Origin: Pseudoalteromonas sp. Scap06
Lineage (GTDB): Bacteria > Pseudomonadota > Gammaproteobacteria > Enterobacterales > Alteromonadaceae
DNA length: 64,000 bases
Assembly (NCBI RefSeq): GCF_013394165.1
Contig: NZ_CP041330.1
Coordinates: forward strand, 1,604,501 to 1,668,500
Direction: 5' to 3'
Positions 38,140-46,609 of the stretch are shown here, in pieces. Every line of letters begins with the position of its first letter. Position 1 is the stretch's first letter. The position numbers and the translations under genes were made by a program. The notes under the pieces are model-generated. The model worked only from the letters and a program-made list of their open reading frames with translations. It was not told the origin of the DNA and made no database searches.

Positions 38140-38791
38140 TGCTTACTCCTTTTACAGGCACAAACTCTATGGTATCGCCAGGTTTAAATAAGCAAGGATT
38201 AGCCGCTTTAGAATCAAATAAGCAGGCATCAGTGTGAGCTATAATATGCCAACCACCTGGCGAATCTTCAGGGTAAATACCAGTTTGGTCTGCTCCAATA
38301 GCAATTGCGCCTTTAGGTACACTCACTCGCGGGTTATCGCGCCTTGGGGTAAATAACCGTGAGTTGAGCCCATGTAAATAAGGAAAACCGGGAACAAAGC
38401 CTAAAAATAGAACGTGATATAACTCTTTACTATGTAAGTTAATCACTTCATCAATTGTGAGTTGATGATAGTTAGCTACGTAATCTAAATCTTCACCTTG
38501 GTAGTAGGTATTAATTTGGTGGTGCTGGCTATCAAACGGGTAATCATCCACTTCCTCCCATAACTTAGCTAAGGTGTTGTGCCATTTATGGAGCATTTCT
38601 GAAGACTTTAAATACAAAGTTAATGAGTTCATAGCCGGTACTAAATCAAAAAACTCATTACTATTTTTACAGTGCTGGGCTAACGCCCAAAGCTTTTTTT
38701 GCGTCGCAAGTATGTGTGGTTCGCTGTAGTGAGAAACATCAAAAAGCAGGCTAGAGTTCGTTAAAATTTTTATACTAGGAATCATGCTCAT
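38132..38791 (-). CDS. pxpB: 5-oxoprolinase subunit B
   Basis: The 219-aa protein is of the KipI/PxpB family: F-L-G-F-V-P-G-F-P-Y-L (about residues 130-140), R-D-N-P-R-V-S-V-P-K-G-A-I-A-I-G, and Y-P-E-D-S-P-G-G-W-H-I-I-A (about residues 175-187). It pairs with PxpC in 5-oxoproline hydrolysis. It starts at M-S-M or the internal M at residue 3; no clear ribosome-binding site decides this. In E. coli the order is pxpB-pxpC-pxpA; here the third gene is absent and asnB follows instead after a 320-bp gap. Confidence 0.88.
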   Translation of the reverse strand: MSMIPSIKILTNSSLLFDVSHYSEPHILATQKKLWALAQHCKNSNEFFDLVPAMNSLTLYLKSSEMLHKWHNTLAKLWEEVDDYPFDSQHHQINTYYQGEDLDYVANYHQLTIDEVINLHSKELYHVLFLGFVPGFPYLHGLNSRLFTPRRDNPRVSVPKGAIAIGADQTGIYPEDSPGGWHIIAHTDACLFDSKAANPCLFKPGDTIEFVPVKGVSND

Positions 38792-38940
38792 ACCGATAAC
38801 TCATTAATATTAATTACATTTAAGCTATCACAGTCGCTGTACTATTACGATATTAATAGACAAACTCGGATCGAATGTACTCTCTCATCCGTAAAGTTTT
38901 GTTGTGTGTGAAATTTATTCTTGGGTTTACAGGTCTGCTT

Positions 38941-39207
38941 TAGGGTCTGTTGACCTTTGCGGATTAAAATTGTTCAAACTAGGAGCGGTTTAATCGCGGC
39001 GCGAGGTTTGTAACCTAGTGGGCTAAGTAAAAACCGAGCAACAAAGAGTAAATCGCTCCTAGGCAGAACCCTTCGGGCAGCGCCTGTTTGGCATTGATGC
39101 TGCGTTATCGCCTATTTATGGGGAATAACCACACCACATAGGCTCTGCCTTGCCTAAACACCAAACAGACTGCTGCAAATTTAACCTTGGAAGGTCAACA
39201 GACCCTA
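38941..39207. mobile_element. 267-bp MITE with perfect 17-bp terminal inverted repeats
   Basis: TAGGGTCTGTTGACCTT (38941-38957) and its exact reverse complement (39191-39207) bound a 267-bp element. The outer TA at each end may be the duplicated target, giving 15-bp repeats starting GGGTCTG, as in IS630/mariner-type insertions. An internal inverted repeat (CTAGGAGCG… with …CGCTCCTAG, about 38978-39060) adds a second layer. No coding frame is present, so it would need a transposase in trans. The right end is only 27 bp from the start of the Msr fusion gene. Confidence 0.8.
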
Positions 39208-39234
39208 GAGTAACTAAAACTAAGAGGTAATCGT

Positions 39235-40542
39235 ATGTTTAAGGGGGTAATATTACCGGGATTTGCCATTGTGGGCTTGCTTAGTGCGATGAGCGCAATC
39301 TCGTCAGATGAAGTAGCTAAACCCAGTGATTTAAATGCAACCATGCATGTAGAAAAGCTAGTGCTTGGCTCAGGTTGCTTTTGGGGGGCAGAAAAACGCT
39401 ATGAAGCACTTAATGGGGTACTCGATGCAGAGTCGGGTTATGCCGATGGGCATGGGTTTAAACCAACCTACAGGAATATAACTAAGCTATCGCGTCGCTT
39501 TGATGAAGATAACTACGCTGAAGTGGTGCAGGTTACATTTAATAGCAATATTATTTCGGCAAAAGAGCTGCTGAAAAATTATTACGAAAGCCACGATCCG
39601 ACTCAAAAAAACCGCCAAGGTAATGATGTAGGCACACAATATCGCTCTATTATTTTAACTACAAGTGACGAGCAAGCAAATACCGCGATTGCTGTAACAC
39701 AGCAGTACCAGCAGTTACTCACCGAAGCAGGTTATGGAACAATAGCTACACAAATTAAGCCACTAGAGCAATTTTATTCTGCTGAAGAATATCATCAAAA
39801 TTACCTTGAAAAAAATCCAAACGGTTATTGCCCAGACCATTCAACCGGCGTTGTTTTTAGTCAAGATGAAAAGCAGCAGGTTGATAACACTGCATTGTCG
39901 ACTGGCAAACAAATTGTTATTTTAGACTCTCGCGATTACTGCCCTTACTGTGAAAAATTTAAAGCGGCGGTAGCTAATGACTATAAAGGCACAATACCAA
40001 TGACATTTCGCCATGCTGATCAGCTAAATGGCTTAACCATCAAATCGGCTACCTGGGCTACACCCACCATACTATTTTTAGAAGATGGAGTAGAAGTGTA
40101 TTCTCGCCAAGGCTATATGGATGCCGAGCTGTTTTATAAAGCGCTAGGTGCATTTAAACTCGGTGACAGTGAAGCTTATAAAGTAGCGTTTAACGCTAAA
40201 ACCGACAGCCCATATTGCAAAGAATACGCTATTTTTAAAAACACCCCCGATGGCATTTTTATCGACAAACTCAGTGGTGAACCCTTGTTTGATACCCGCG
40301 ACAGATTTAATTCGGGTACTGGCTGGTTGTCGTTTACACATCCTGTAAAAGACAGCGTAACGCAGCATGAAGATAACAGTTGGGGAATGCAACGTATTGA
40401 GCTTAAATCTAAAAGTACCGGGATTCATTTAGGGCATTTATTCCCGGGTGAAGGGCCAAATGGTCAAGATAGATATTGTATTAATGCCACTGTATTAGAA
40501 TTTGTTGCTCGTGAGGAAATAAACAGATCAGATGATGTTTAA
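39235..40542 (+). CDS. Exported MsrA-thioredoxin-like-MsrB fusion (peptide methionine sulfoxide reductase)
   Basis: The 435-aa protein has an export signal (about residues 1-24), an MsrA domain (about 40-200) with the catalytic Cys48 in G-S-G-C-F-W-G and N-G-Y-C-P-D near residue 198, a thioredoxin-like domain (about 222-310) with S-R-D-Y-C-P-Y-C-E-K-F, and an MsrB domain (about 320-430) with S-G-T-G-W-L-S-F, H-L-G-H-L-F and the catalytic Cys in R-Y-C-I-N-A-T. It would repair both S- and R-methionine sulfoxides in periplasmic proteins. The MsrB zinc CxxC pairs are missing. In Neisseria PilB the thioredoxin domain is N-terminal; here it sits between the two reductase domains. AGAGG precedes ATG. 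A MITE lies immediately upstream. Confidence 0.92.
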   Translation: MFKGVILPGFAIVGLLSAMSAISSDEVAKPSDLNATMHVEKLVLGSGCFWGAEKRYEALNGVLDAESGYADGHGFKPTYRNITKLSRRFDEDNYAEVVQVTFNSNIISAKELLKNYYESHDPTQKNRQGNDVGTQYRSIILTTSDEQANTAIAVTQQYQQLLTEAGYGTIATQIKPLEQFYSAEEYHQNYLEKNPNGYCPDHSTGVVFSQDEKQQVDNTALSTGKQIVILDSRDYCPYCEKFKAAVANDYKGTIPMTFRHADQLNGLTIKSATWATPTILFLEDGVEVYSRQGYMDAELFYKALGAFKLGDSEAYKVAFNAKTDSPYCKEYAIFKNTPDGIFIDKLSGEPLFDTRDRFNSGTGWLSFTHPVKDSVTQHEDNSWGMQRIELKSKSTGIHLGHLFPGEGPNGQDRYCINATVLEFVAREEINRSDDV

Positions 40543-40571
40543 GCTAATTAGCAAATAGGCAAATTTAAAGT

Positions 40572-40645
40572 AAAAAAAAAGCAGCGATACTTAAAAAAGG
40601 TCGCTGCATTTCAATTGACAACATCTTCACACACAATAAAGATTC
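40572..40645 (-). ncRNA. Candidate small RNA, unit C of a three-unit array
   Basis: Read on the minus strand: the conserved 30-nt block (40645-40616), an 8-nt linker, then an intrinsic terminator (stem GCAGCGA with TCGCTGC, 40607-40581) ending in nine T. The plus-strand side has no good T tract, so the minus strand is the likely transcript. No promoter could be fixed. The Msr fusion gene converges on it. Confidence 0.45.
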
Positions 40646-40699
40646 GGGGGGTTGTATTAGTAATAACTAATGCTGAATTATTGTTGCTGATGTGAATGT

Positions 40700-40782
40700 A
40701 AATAAAAACAACTCAAGCTCAGTCACCACCGAACTTGAGTTGCTTTTTACACTGACAACATCTTCACACACAATAAAGATTC
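40700..40782 (-). ncRNA. Candidate small RNA, unit B of a three-unit array
   Basis: Minus-strand reading: the same 30-nt block (40782-40753), an 10-nt linker, then a 12-bp hairpin (40742-40709, loop of 10) and a T5 tract. The pair at 40718/40733 is a C-A mismatch on the plus strand but a G-U pair in minus-strand RNA. Confidence 0.45.
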
Positions 40783-40808
40783 TTATATTTATTGGCGGGT
40801 GTAAGCGT

Positions 40809-40892
40809 AAAATAAAAACAACCCAAGCTAAGTCACCACCGAACTTGAGCTGTTTTTTACACTGACAACATCTTCACACACAATAAAGATTC
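40809..40892 (-). ncRNA. Candidate small RNA, unit A of a three-unit array
   Basis: Minus-strand reading: the 30-nt block (40892-40863), a 10-nt linker, then a hairpin (40852-40819) homologous to that of unit B, and a T5 tract. Two base changes relative to unit B keep the stem as G-U pairs only in minus-strand RNA. Confidence 0.45.
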
Positions 40893-41160
40893 TTTTTTAC
40901 TAGCTTGTTGTTACAAACTAATTAAATTTGGTTTCAGTAACGCGTTTTATTATTTTTGGTCGTTGCTGATTTGTTGAGTTAACTTTAGAGCTTTTACTCA
41001 ATTTCGACAAGCGATAAAAACAAAACTAATAAGTGAAAAAAACTAATCTATAAATTCAGTCAACAAGGAGTTGCTCAAGTGGTTGATAATGCGGTTATAT
41101 TTTGTTTTTTGAGATTTACGTGAGACACGAAAAAAATATTTTAAAAAGGTCGTAAATAAT

Positions 41161-41186
41161 AAAACGCCCATAAAAGGGCGTTTTAT
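41161..41186. terminator. Intrinsic terminator of the LysR gene
   Basis: AAAACGCCC (41161-41169) pairs with GGGCGTTTT (41176-41184), immediately downstream of the minus-strand regulator gene. Confidence 0.8.
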
Positions 41187-41192
41187 TAATAG

Positions 41193-42071
41193 TCACTTTG
41201 TTTGTCTGAAGGTGTTAATTACCCACTTGGCAAATAAGTCGAGCGGGTGGTTTGCCGTACTAGAGCCGTGTTGTACCAAGTAGTATTTATCTTTGGTAGT
41301 AAGGGGTTGTTCAAACAGTTTATAGAGCCATTGCTCATCCAGCCAGCTTTGGCTAATTGGTAGAGGAATAAGTGCAATCCCCATTCCTTGCTGCGCCGCT
41401 CTTGCTACACCAAACATACTATCTATTTGAATAATTTGCGTTGGTGAAAAGTCATCAATCCCAACTTTTTCTGCCCACTGATGCCAAGCCCAAGGGCGTG
41501 CTTTATGCACAATAAGCGGCACTTGATTAAGCGCTTGGCAATGATCGTTTTGCCATTGTTCAAGCAGTTTTTTATTACACGCTGGAATATATTCTAAATT
41601 AAATAACTCAGTAGCCAGTCCATCAAGCGGTTTACTTGAAGATAAAATTATAGATAAATCACTTTGGCGAGTCAGCTCTTTGCGCGTTTTGAGGGTATCC
41701 ATGTGTAAATTAATATTAGGGTGCTCGCTGGTCCATTCACTGAGCTTAGGCATTAACAATTCACTGGCAAAAAATTCGGGCAGGGTAATGGTTAAGTTTA
41801 CATTTTGTTGTAACTGACTAAATTCATTAATGGTGCTCTCTAGCATATTTATAATTGGATAAATTGCTTCAAAAAAGTTTTTACCTGCAGGCGTTAAACT
41901 AATAGAGCGAGTTTGTCTTTGAAATAAATCAATGCCTAGCTGCTCTTCTAGCTGTTTAATTTGGTGGCTTACAGCCGAGGGCGTTAAGTAAAGCTCTTTA
42001 GCAGCATGTTTAAAACTTAAGCTTTTTGCGGCAAAACAAAAAGAGCGAAGGCCGCGAATAGGTGTTTGCAT
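41193..42071 (-). CDS. LysR-family transcriptional regulator
   Basis: The 292-aa regulator has the LysR winged helix-turn-helix at residues about 5-62 (F-C-F-A-A-K-S-L-S-F-K-H-A-A-K-E-L-Y and L-T-P-S-A-V-S-H-Q-I-K-Q-L-E) and an effector-binding domain with W-H-Q-W-A and G-I-A-L-I-P. The form R-G-L-R-S-F at the N-terminus resembles GcvA-like members. It is transcribed alone, away from any catabolic operon (the liu-sco terminator is upstream), so its target cannot be read from context. Confidence 0.9.
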   Translation of the reverse strand: MQTPIRGLRSFCFAAKSLSFKHAAKELYLTPSAVSHQIKQLEEQLGIDLFQRQTRSISLTPAGKNFFEAIYPIINMLESTINEFSQLQQNVNLTITLPEFFASELLMPKLSEWTSEHPNINLHMDTLKTRKELTRQSDLSIILSSSKPLDGLATELFNLEYIPACNKKLLEQWQNDHCQALNQVPLIVHKARPWAWHQWAEKVGIDDFSPTQIIQIDSMFGVARAAQQGMGIALIPLPISQSWLDEQWLYKLFEQPLTTKDKYYLVQHGSSTANHPLDLFAKWVINTFRQTK

Positions 42072-42231
42072 GGTATCCAGTATAAAGTTATTTCAATCGC
42101 CTAGTAATAGGCAATAATTAAACCAAAAATAAAAACTAACTATATCAGCAATTTATTTATTTTATTAGGTCGAATTCACCTAAGTGGTGCGTTAAATTGT
42201 CACTATAGTGCAAAAACTAAAATATAGACAA

Positions 42232-42257
42232 AAAAAATCCCTCTTACGAGGGATTTT
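42232..42257 (-). terminator. Terminator of the liu-sco operon
   Basis: AAAATCCCTC pairs with GAGGGATTTT across a TTAC loop; on the minus strand it ends in a T tract. It lies 62 bp past the scoB stop codon. Confidence 0.85.
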
Positions 42258-42318
42258 GGGTAACTCAGCGCCATTGGCACTGGGAATGAGGTCGGTACAG
42301 GGTGAAATTATGAGTGGT

Positions 42319-42975
42319 TTAAAACACCATCTCAGGAATATCACCATTAACAAGCAATTTACCTGCCGTTTTGCTAATAATTTCATCAACTGATACGCCT
42401 GGTGCGCGTTCTAGTAAATGAAATGCGCCGTCTTTTACTTCTAGAACGGCTAAATCAGTAACTATTTTTTTAACACAGTTAACGCCCGTTAGCGGTAACG
42501 TACAGCTTTCTAATAACTTAGAGTCGCCGTGTTTACTGGCATGGGTCATGGTAACAATAATGTTTTTTGCACCTGCGACTAAATCCATCGCTCCGCCCAT
42601 GCCTTTAATTAATTTTTTAGGGATCATCCATGAGGCTATAGAACCGTTTTGGTCTACCTCAAACGCGCCCAGAACGGTTAAGTCTACATGACCACCCCGT
42701 ATCATGGCAAAACTATCTGCACTATTAAATATAGCTGCACCGGTAGCTGCCGTCACGGTTTCTTTACCCGCGTTGATCATATCCGCATCAACAGTGGCTT
42801 TAGTAGGGTATTCGCCCATGCCTAAAAGACCATTTTCGGACTGTAGCATAACTTCTATGCCATCGGGTACATAGTTTGCGACGAGTGTCGGAATACCAAT
42901 GCCCAAATTAACATAAAACCCATCTTGTAACTCTTGAGCTACGCGCATTGCGACTTGTTCACGTGATAATGCCAT
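42319..42975 (-). CDS. scoB: 3-oxoacid CoA-transferase subunit B
   Basis: The 218-aa subunit carries the active-site Glu in Q-S-E-N-G-L-L-G-M-G (about residues 46-55), with G-I-G-I-P-T-L and G-G-H-V-D-L-T-V-L-G-A-F-E. With ScoA it activates acetoacetate with the CoA of succinyl-CoA, the last step of leucine breakdown before thiolysis. It is the end of the liu operon, 15 bp after scoA. The partner thiolase is in the divergent operon. Confidence 0.93.
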   Translation of the reverse strand: MALSREQVAMRVAQELQDGFYVNLGIGIPTLVANYVPDGIEVMLQSENGLLGMGEYPTKATVDADMINAGKETVTAATGAAIFNSADSFAMIRGGHVDLTVLGAFEVDQNGSIASWMIPKKLIKGMGGAMDLVAGAKNIIVTMTHASKHGDSKLLESCTLPLTGVNCVKKIVTDLAVLEVKDGAFHLLERAPGVSVDEIISKTAGKLLVNGDIPEMVF

Positions 42976-42990
42976 TGTTAGTGCTCCTGC

Positions 42991-43689
42991 TTAATCTCGT
43001 GTGGTAACACGTTCAATGCGTTTTTCAAAGTTACCTTTTATAACGCGGTTAACAAAAATTCCTGGCGTATGTATTTGGCTTGGCTCAAGTTCGCCTGGCT
43101 CAACAATTTCCTCTACTTCTGCAACGGTAATTTTACCCGCAGTAGCCGCCATTGGATTGAAGTTCATGGCTGTATGACGAAATACTAAGTTGCCGTAGCG
43201 ATCCGCTTTCCATGCTTTTACAATAGCGAATTCACCGGTAATTGACTCTTCTAAAATATAAGGGCGACCATTAAACTCTTTTACTTCTTTACCCTCAGCA
43301 ACCGGTGTGCCGTAACCTGTGGCTGTGTAAAAAGCAGGTATTCCTGCACCACCAGCACGCATTTTTTCAGCAAGAGTACCTTGTGGCGTAAGTTCTACAT
43401 CAATCTCGCCACTTAGTAGCTGCTGTTCAAACAAGGCATTTTCGCCAACGTATGAGGCGACCACTTTTTTAATTTGCTTGTCGTGCAGTAACAGCCCTAA
43501 ACCAAAGTCATCAACACCACAGTTATTGGAAACAACGGTTAATTCTTTAGTTTGCATTTTTTTAATTTGGGCAATTAGACCCTCAGGGATACCACATAAG
43601 CCAAAACCACCGGCTATTATTGTATCGCCGTCTTTTAAACCTTCCATTGCAGCTTCATAACTAGAAACTACTTTATCAAAACCGGCCAT
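42991..43689 (-). CDS. scoA: 3-oxoacid CoA-transferase subunit A
   Basis: The 232-aa subunit has the family start [13 protein letters not shown] (about residues 24-36) and the [16 protein letters not shown] motif (about 113-128). It forms the CoA transferase with ScoB. It is 28 bp after liuE. Confidence 0.93.
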   Translation of the reverse strand: MAGFDKVVSSYEAAMEGLKDGDTIIAGGFGLCGIPEGLIAQIKKMQTKELTVVSNNCGVDDFGLGLLLHDKQIKKVVASYVGENALFEQQLLSGEIDVELTPQGTLAEKMRAGGAGIPAFYTATGYGTPVAEGKEVKEFNGRPYILEESITGEFAIVKAWKADRYGNLVFRHTAMNFNPMAATAGKITVAEVEEIVEPGELEPSQIHTPGIFVNRVIKGNFEKRIERVTTRD

Positions 43690-43717
43690 GAGTCACTCCT
43701 CATTCTGTGCTATTTAA

Positions 43718-44617
43718 TTATTGTGCGTGTAATGCTGCAGAAACCTTGCTAGCAGGTTGTTTGTTCAGTGCACTCGTAATTTGCCAACCTGCCTCAGCAA
43801 GCCTTTGTAAATCAATTCCATGCTCAATGCCAAGTCCTTGCAGTAAGTATACAACATCTTCGGTGGCAACATTTCCTGACGCGCCTTTGGCATATGGGCA
43901 GCCACCAAGGCCGGCAACAGCACTGTCAACCGTTGCTATACCAAGGTTTAGAGCAGCGTAAATATTTGTGAGCGCTTGCCCGTATGTGTCATGAAAATGT
44001 ACAGCAAGTTTAGATTTATCAATATGTTTAAGTAGCAATGTAAGTAGCTCTATTACTTTAGCGGGTGTGCCAACACCTATGGTGTCACCTAGGCTAATTT
44101 CATAACAGCCCATTTTTAAGAGTTTAGCAGCAACAGCCAGTACAGTATGAGGGTCAACATCTCCCTCATACGGGCAACCTAACACACAACTTACATAACC
44201 GCGTACGCGAATGTTATTCGCCTTTGCAAAAGCCATAACTTCACTAAAACGCGCCAAACTTTGCTCAATAGAGCAATTAATATTTTTTTGGCAAAATGCT
44301 TCGCTCGCTGCGGTAAATATTGCAAATTCTTTAATACCTACAGCATCTGCTGCCTCTGCCCCTTTTAAATTAGGGGTAAGGGCACTGAGATTAACCTCAG
44401 GTAAATAAAGTGCGCTTATTACTTCACTAGAGTCTTCCATTTGTGGCACCCATTTAGGTGAGACAAACGCACCAGCTTCTATGTCTTTTATGCCTGCAGC
44501 GGCGAGTGCGTTAATAAGCGTTATTTTATCAGCAGTTTCTACAGCGGCTTCATTTTGAAGTCCATCTCTGGCGCCCACTTCAACAATGCGCACTGCTTTA
44601 GGTAATAATGAACTCAT
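43718..44617 (-). CDS. liuE: Hydroxymethylglutaryl-CoA lyase
   Basis: The approximately 299-aa enzyme splits HMG-CoA to acetoacetate and acetyl-CoA. It has V-E-V-G-A-R-D-G-L-Q-N-E (about residues 12-23), H-F-H-D-T-Y-G-Q-A (metal-binding His pair), and the signature G-L-G-G-C-P-Y-A-K-G-A-S-G-N (catalytic Cys). I use the ATG at 44617 (M-S-S-L-L-P-K), directly after the liuD stop (TAATATG), rather than the open frame to 44650 that overlaps liuD. Confidence 0.94.
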   Translation of the reverse strand: MSSLLPKAVRIVEVGARDGLQNEAAVETADKITLINALAAAGIKDIEAGAFVSPKWVPQMEDSSEVISALYLPEVNLSALTPNLKGAEAADAVGIKEFAIFTAASEAFCQKNINCSIEQSLARFSEVMAFAKANNIRVRGYVSCVLGCPYEGDVDPHTVLAVAAKLLKMGCYEISLGDTIGVGTPAKVIELLTLLLKHIDKSKLAVHFHDTYGQALTNIYAALNLGIATVDSAVAGLGGCPYAKGASGNVATEDVVYLLQGLGIEHGIDLQRLAEAGWQITSALNKQPASKVSAALHAQ

Positions 44618-44618
44618 A

Positions 44619-46601
44619 TTAAGCGGGTTCCTCTGCAGTTGTGTCTTCAACTATGGCCAGTAAAGCGCCATGGCTTACCAGTTCACCCTCAGCAAAACAG
44701 TAACTTTTTAATACGCCATCATGTGGGGCATTAAGCGTGTATTCCATTTTCATTGCTTCAATTATAACCACTGCATCGCCTTTAGTAATGGTGCATCCCA
44801 CCTCTAACAAGTGTTTAACTACAGTACCATTAAGTGGCGCAGCAAGGGGTAATGCCTCATTTTCATGTGAGCTGATGAAATGTTTATCAACACATTCAAA
44901 CTTAGTTTGCAGTGCTTGGTTCATTACAGTAATGGCATTATCAACGTGGCTAACATGCGCAGTGTGTTTAGCGCCATTAATCGATACGTTGCAGTAGCCA
45001 TTAGTTAACTCACCTTGCACTTCAAAGGTGTTGTCATTAATAGTCATGCTATAGCCCTGCGCGGTTTTTATTGCGTTTAAGGGGGTATCGCTAAATGGAA
45101 TGTTAACTTCTTGCGGCGCATTTAAACTAAACCCATGTAATTGTTGCCATGGATTTGCACTACTTGTATTGCTACCAAGTGATGCTAAATACGCAAAACC
45201 TGCAATTAAGCGGCTAGTTTGTAATAAAGAAGGGTCAATAGTAACTAACGCTTCACCTTGCTCTGCAATAAAGTGGGTGCTTGGAGCACCTTGTTTAAAG
45301 CGTGGATGAATCGCTAAATTATATAAAAAGCTGATATTAGTGCTAAATCCGGCTAAATGAAATTGTGTTAATGCTTGTTGTAAACGCGAAAGTGCTTGGT
45401 CGCGGTTATCATCATGAACAATAAGTTTGGCAATCATTGGATCGTAATACGGGCTTATTTCATCACCTTGGGCAATACCAGTATCAATACGTACATATTC
45501 ACTGTTAGCCGGCGTAAATAGTGCCTCAATAGTGCCAGAGCACGGAATAAAGTCATTACTTGGATCTTCAGCGTAAATACGTGCTTCAAAGCTGTGGCCT
45601 TGTAGCTGAATATCTGCTTGCGCTAAAGGTAACGCTAAACCACTGGCTACATTAATTTGCCAATTAACTAAATCAACGCCTGTGACCATTTCGCTAACGG
45701 GGTGTTCTACTTGCAAGCGAGTATTCATTTCCATGAAAAAGAACTCATCACCACAAAGTAAAAATTCCACAGTGCCAGCGCCTCGGTAGTCTATGGCTAG
45801 GGCACATCGTACCGCGGCTTCGCCCATTTCTTTTCGCAATGAGTCTGATAAACCGGGGGCAGGCGCTTCTTCAATCACTTTTTGATGCCGACGCTGCAAT
45901 GAGCAATCACGATCACCTAAATACACACAGTTGCCATAGTTATCAGCAAACACTTGTACTTCAACATGGCGTGGTTGGTCAACATAACGCTCAAGCAAAA
46001 CCAGATCATTACCAAAACCGGCAATAGCTTCACGCTTAGCGCCTTCTAATGCGCTTATAAACTCACTGGTTTTTGAAACAATACGCATGCCTTTACCACC
46101 GCCACCAAAGGCCGCTTTGATAAGCACAGGGTAGCCAATTTTTTCAGCCTCAGCTTGTAAAAAGCTAGGGTCTTGTTTATCGCCATAATAACCTGGCACC
46201 AAAGGAACATTAGCGGCTGCCATAATTTCTTTTGCACGGGTTTTAGAGCCCATAGCTTCTATGCTACTTGCTGGTGGCCCAATAAAGGCAATGTTATTGG
46301 CTTCACAAACATTAGCAAATTCGCTGTTTTCAGATAAAAATCCATAACCAGGATGAATACAATCGGCGCCACTCATTTTGGCAACGTTTAGTATTTTATC
46401 AGCAACTAGGTATGAGTCTTTACTCGGCGCTGCACCAATATGATAGGCTTCATCAGCCATTTTCACATGTTGAGCGTTTTTATCTGCATCTGAATAAACC
46501 GCAACCGTGGTCAAGCCCATTTGCTTTGCTGTTCGCATAATACGACAAGCAATTTCTCCGCGATTAGCAATCAGAATTTTTTGTAAGTGTACTGTGTTCA
46601 T
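44619..46601 (-). CDS. liuD: Methylcrotonoyl-CoA carboxylase, biotin-carrying alpha subunit
   Basis: The approximately 660-aa subunit has a biotin carboxylase part (about residues 5-450; I-L-I-A-N-R-G-E-I-A, the ATP-grasp G-G-G-G-K-G-M-R, E-M-N-T-R-L-Q-V-E-H) and a C-terminal biotinyl domain with E-A-M-K-M-E-Y (biotin Lys; about residue 625). With LiuB it carboxylates 3-methylcrotonyl-CoA. I place the start at 46601 (M-N-T-V-H-L-Q-K), behind AGGA, after the liuC stop at 46610. Confidence 0.95.
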   Translation of the reverse strand: MNTVHLQKILIANRGEIACRIMRTAKQMGLTTVAVYSDADKNAQHVKMADEAYHIGAAPSKDSYLVADKILNVAKMSGADCIHPGYGFLSENSEFANVCEANNIAFIGPPASSIEAMGSKTRAKEIMAAANVPLVPGYYGDKQDPSFLQAEAEKIGYPVLIKAAFGGGGKGMRIVSKTSEFISALEGAKREAIAGFGNDLVLLERYVDQPRHVEVQVFADNYGNCVYLGDRDCSLQRRHQKVIEEAPAPGLSDSLRKEMGEAAVRCALAIDYRGAGTVEFLLCGDEFFFMEMNTRLQVEHPVSEMVTGVDLVNWQINVASGLALPLAQADIQLQGHSFEARIYAEDPSNDFIPCSGTIEALFTPANSEYVRIDTGIAQGDEISPYYDPMIAKLIVHDDNRDQALSRLQQALTQFHLAGFSTNISFLYNLAIHPRFKQGAPSTHFIAEQGEALVTIDPSLLQTSRLIAGFAYLASLGSNTSSANPWQQLHGFSLNAPQEVNIPFSDTPLNAIKTAQGYSMTINDNTFEVQGELTNGYCNVSINGAKHTAHVSHVDNAITVMNQALQTKFECVDKHFISSHENEALPLAAPLNGTVVKHLLEVGCTITKGDAVVIIEAMKMEYTLNAPHDGVLKSYCFAEGELVSHGALLAIVEDTTAEEPA

Positions 46602-46609
46602 AATGCGTC

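Larger units (their letters stand above)
40616..40892. repeat. Three exact copies of a 30-bp direct repeat
   Basis: The repeat (starting TGACAACATCTTCACACA, ending AAAGATTC) occurs without change at 40616-40645, 40753-40782 and 40863-40892, spaced 137 and 110 bp. Perfect conservation among diverged spacers points to a constrained function. Confidence 0.9.

Noticed and set aside
40616..40892. The three 30-bp repeats as a CRISPR array
   Set aside because: The spacers are unequal (107 and 80 bp), the spacers share homologous hairpins, and no cas gene is nearby.
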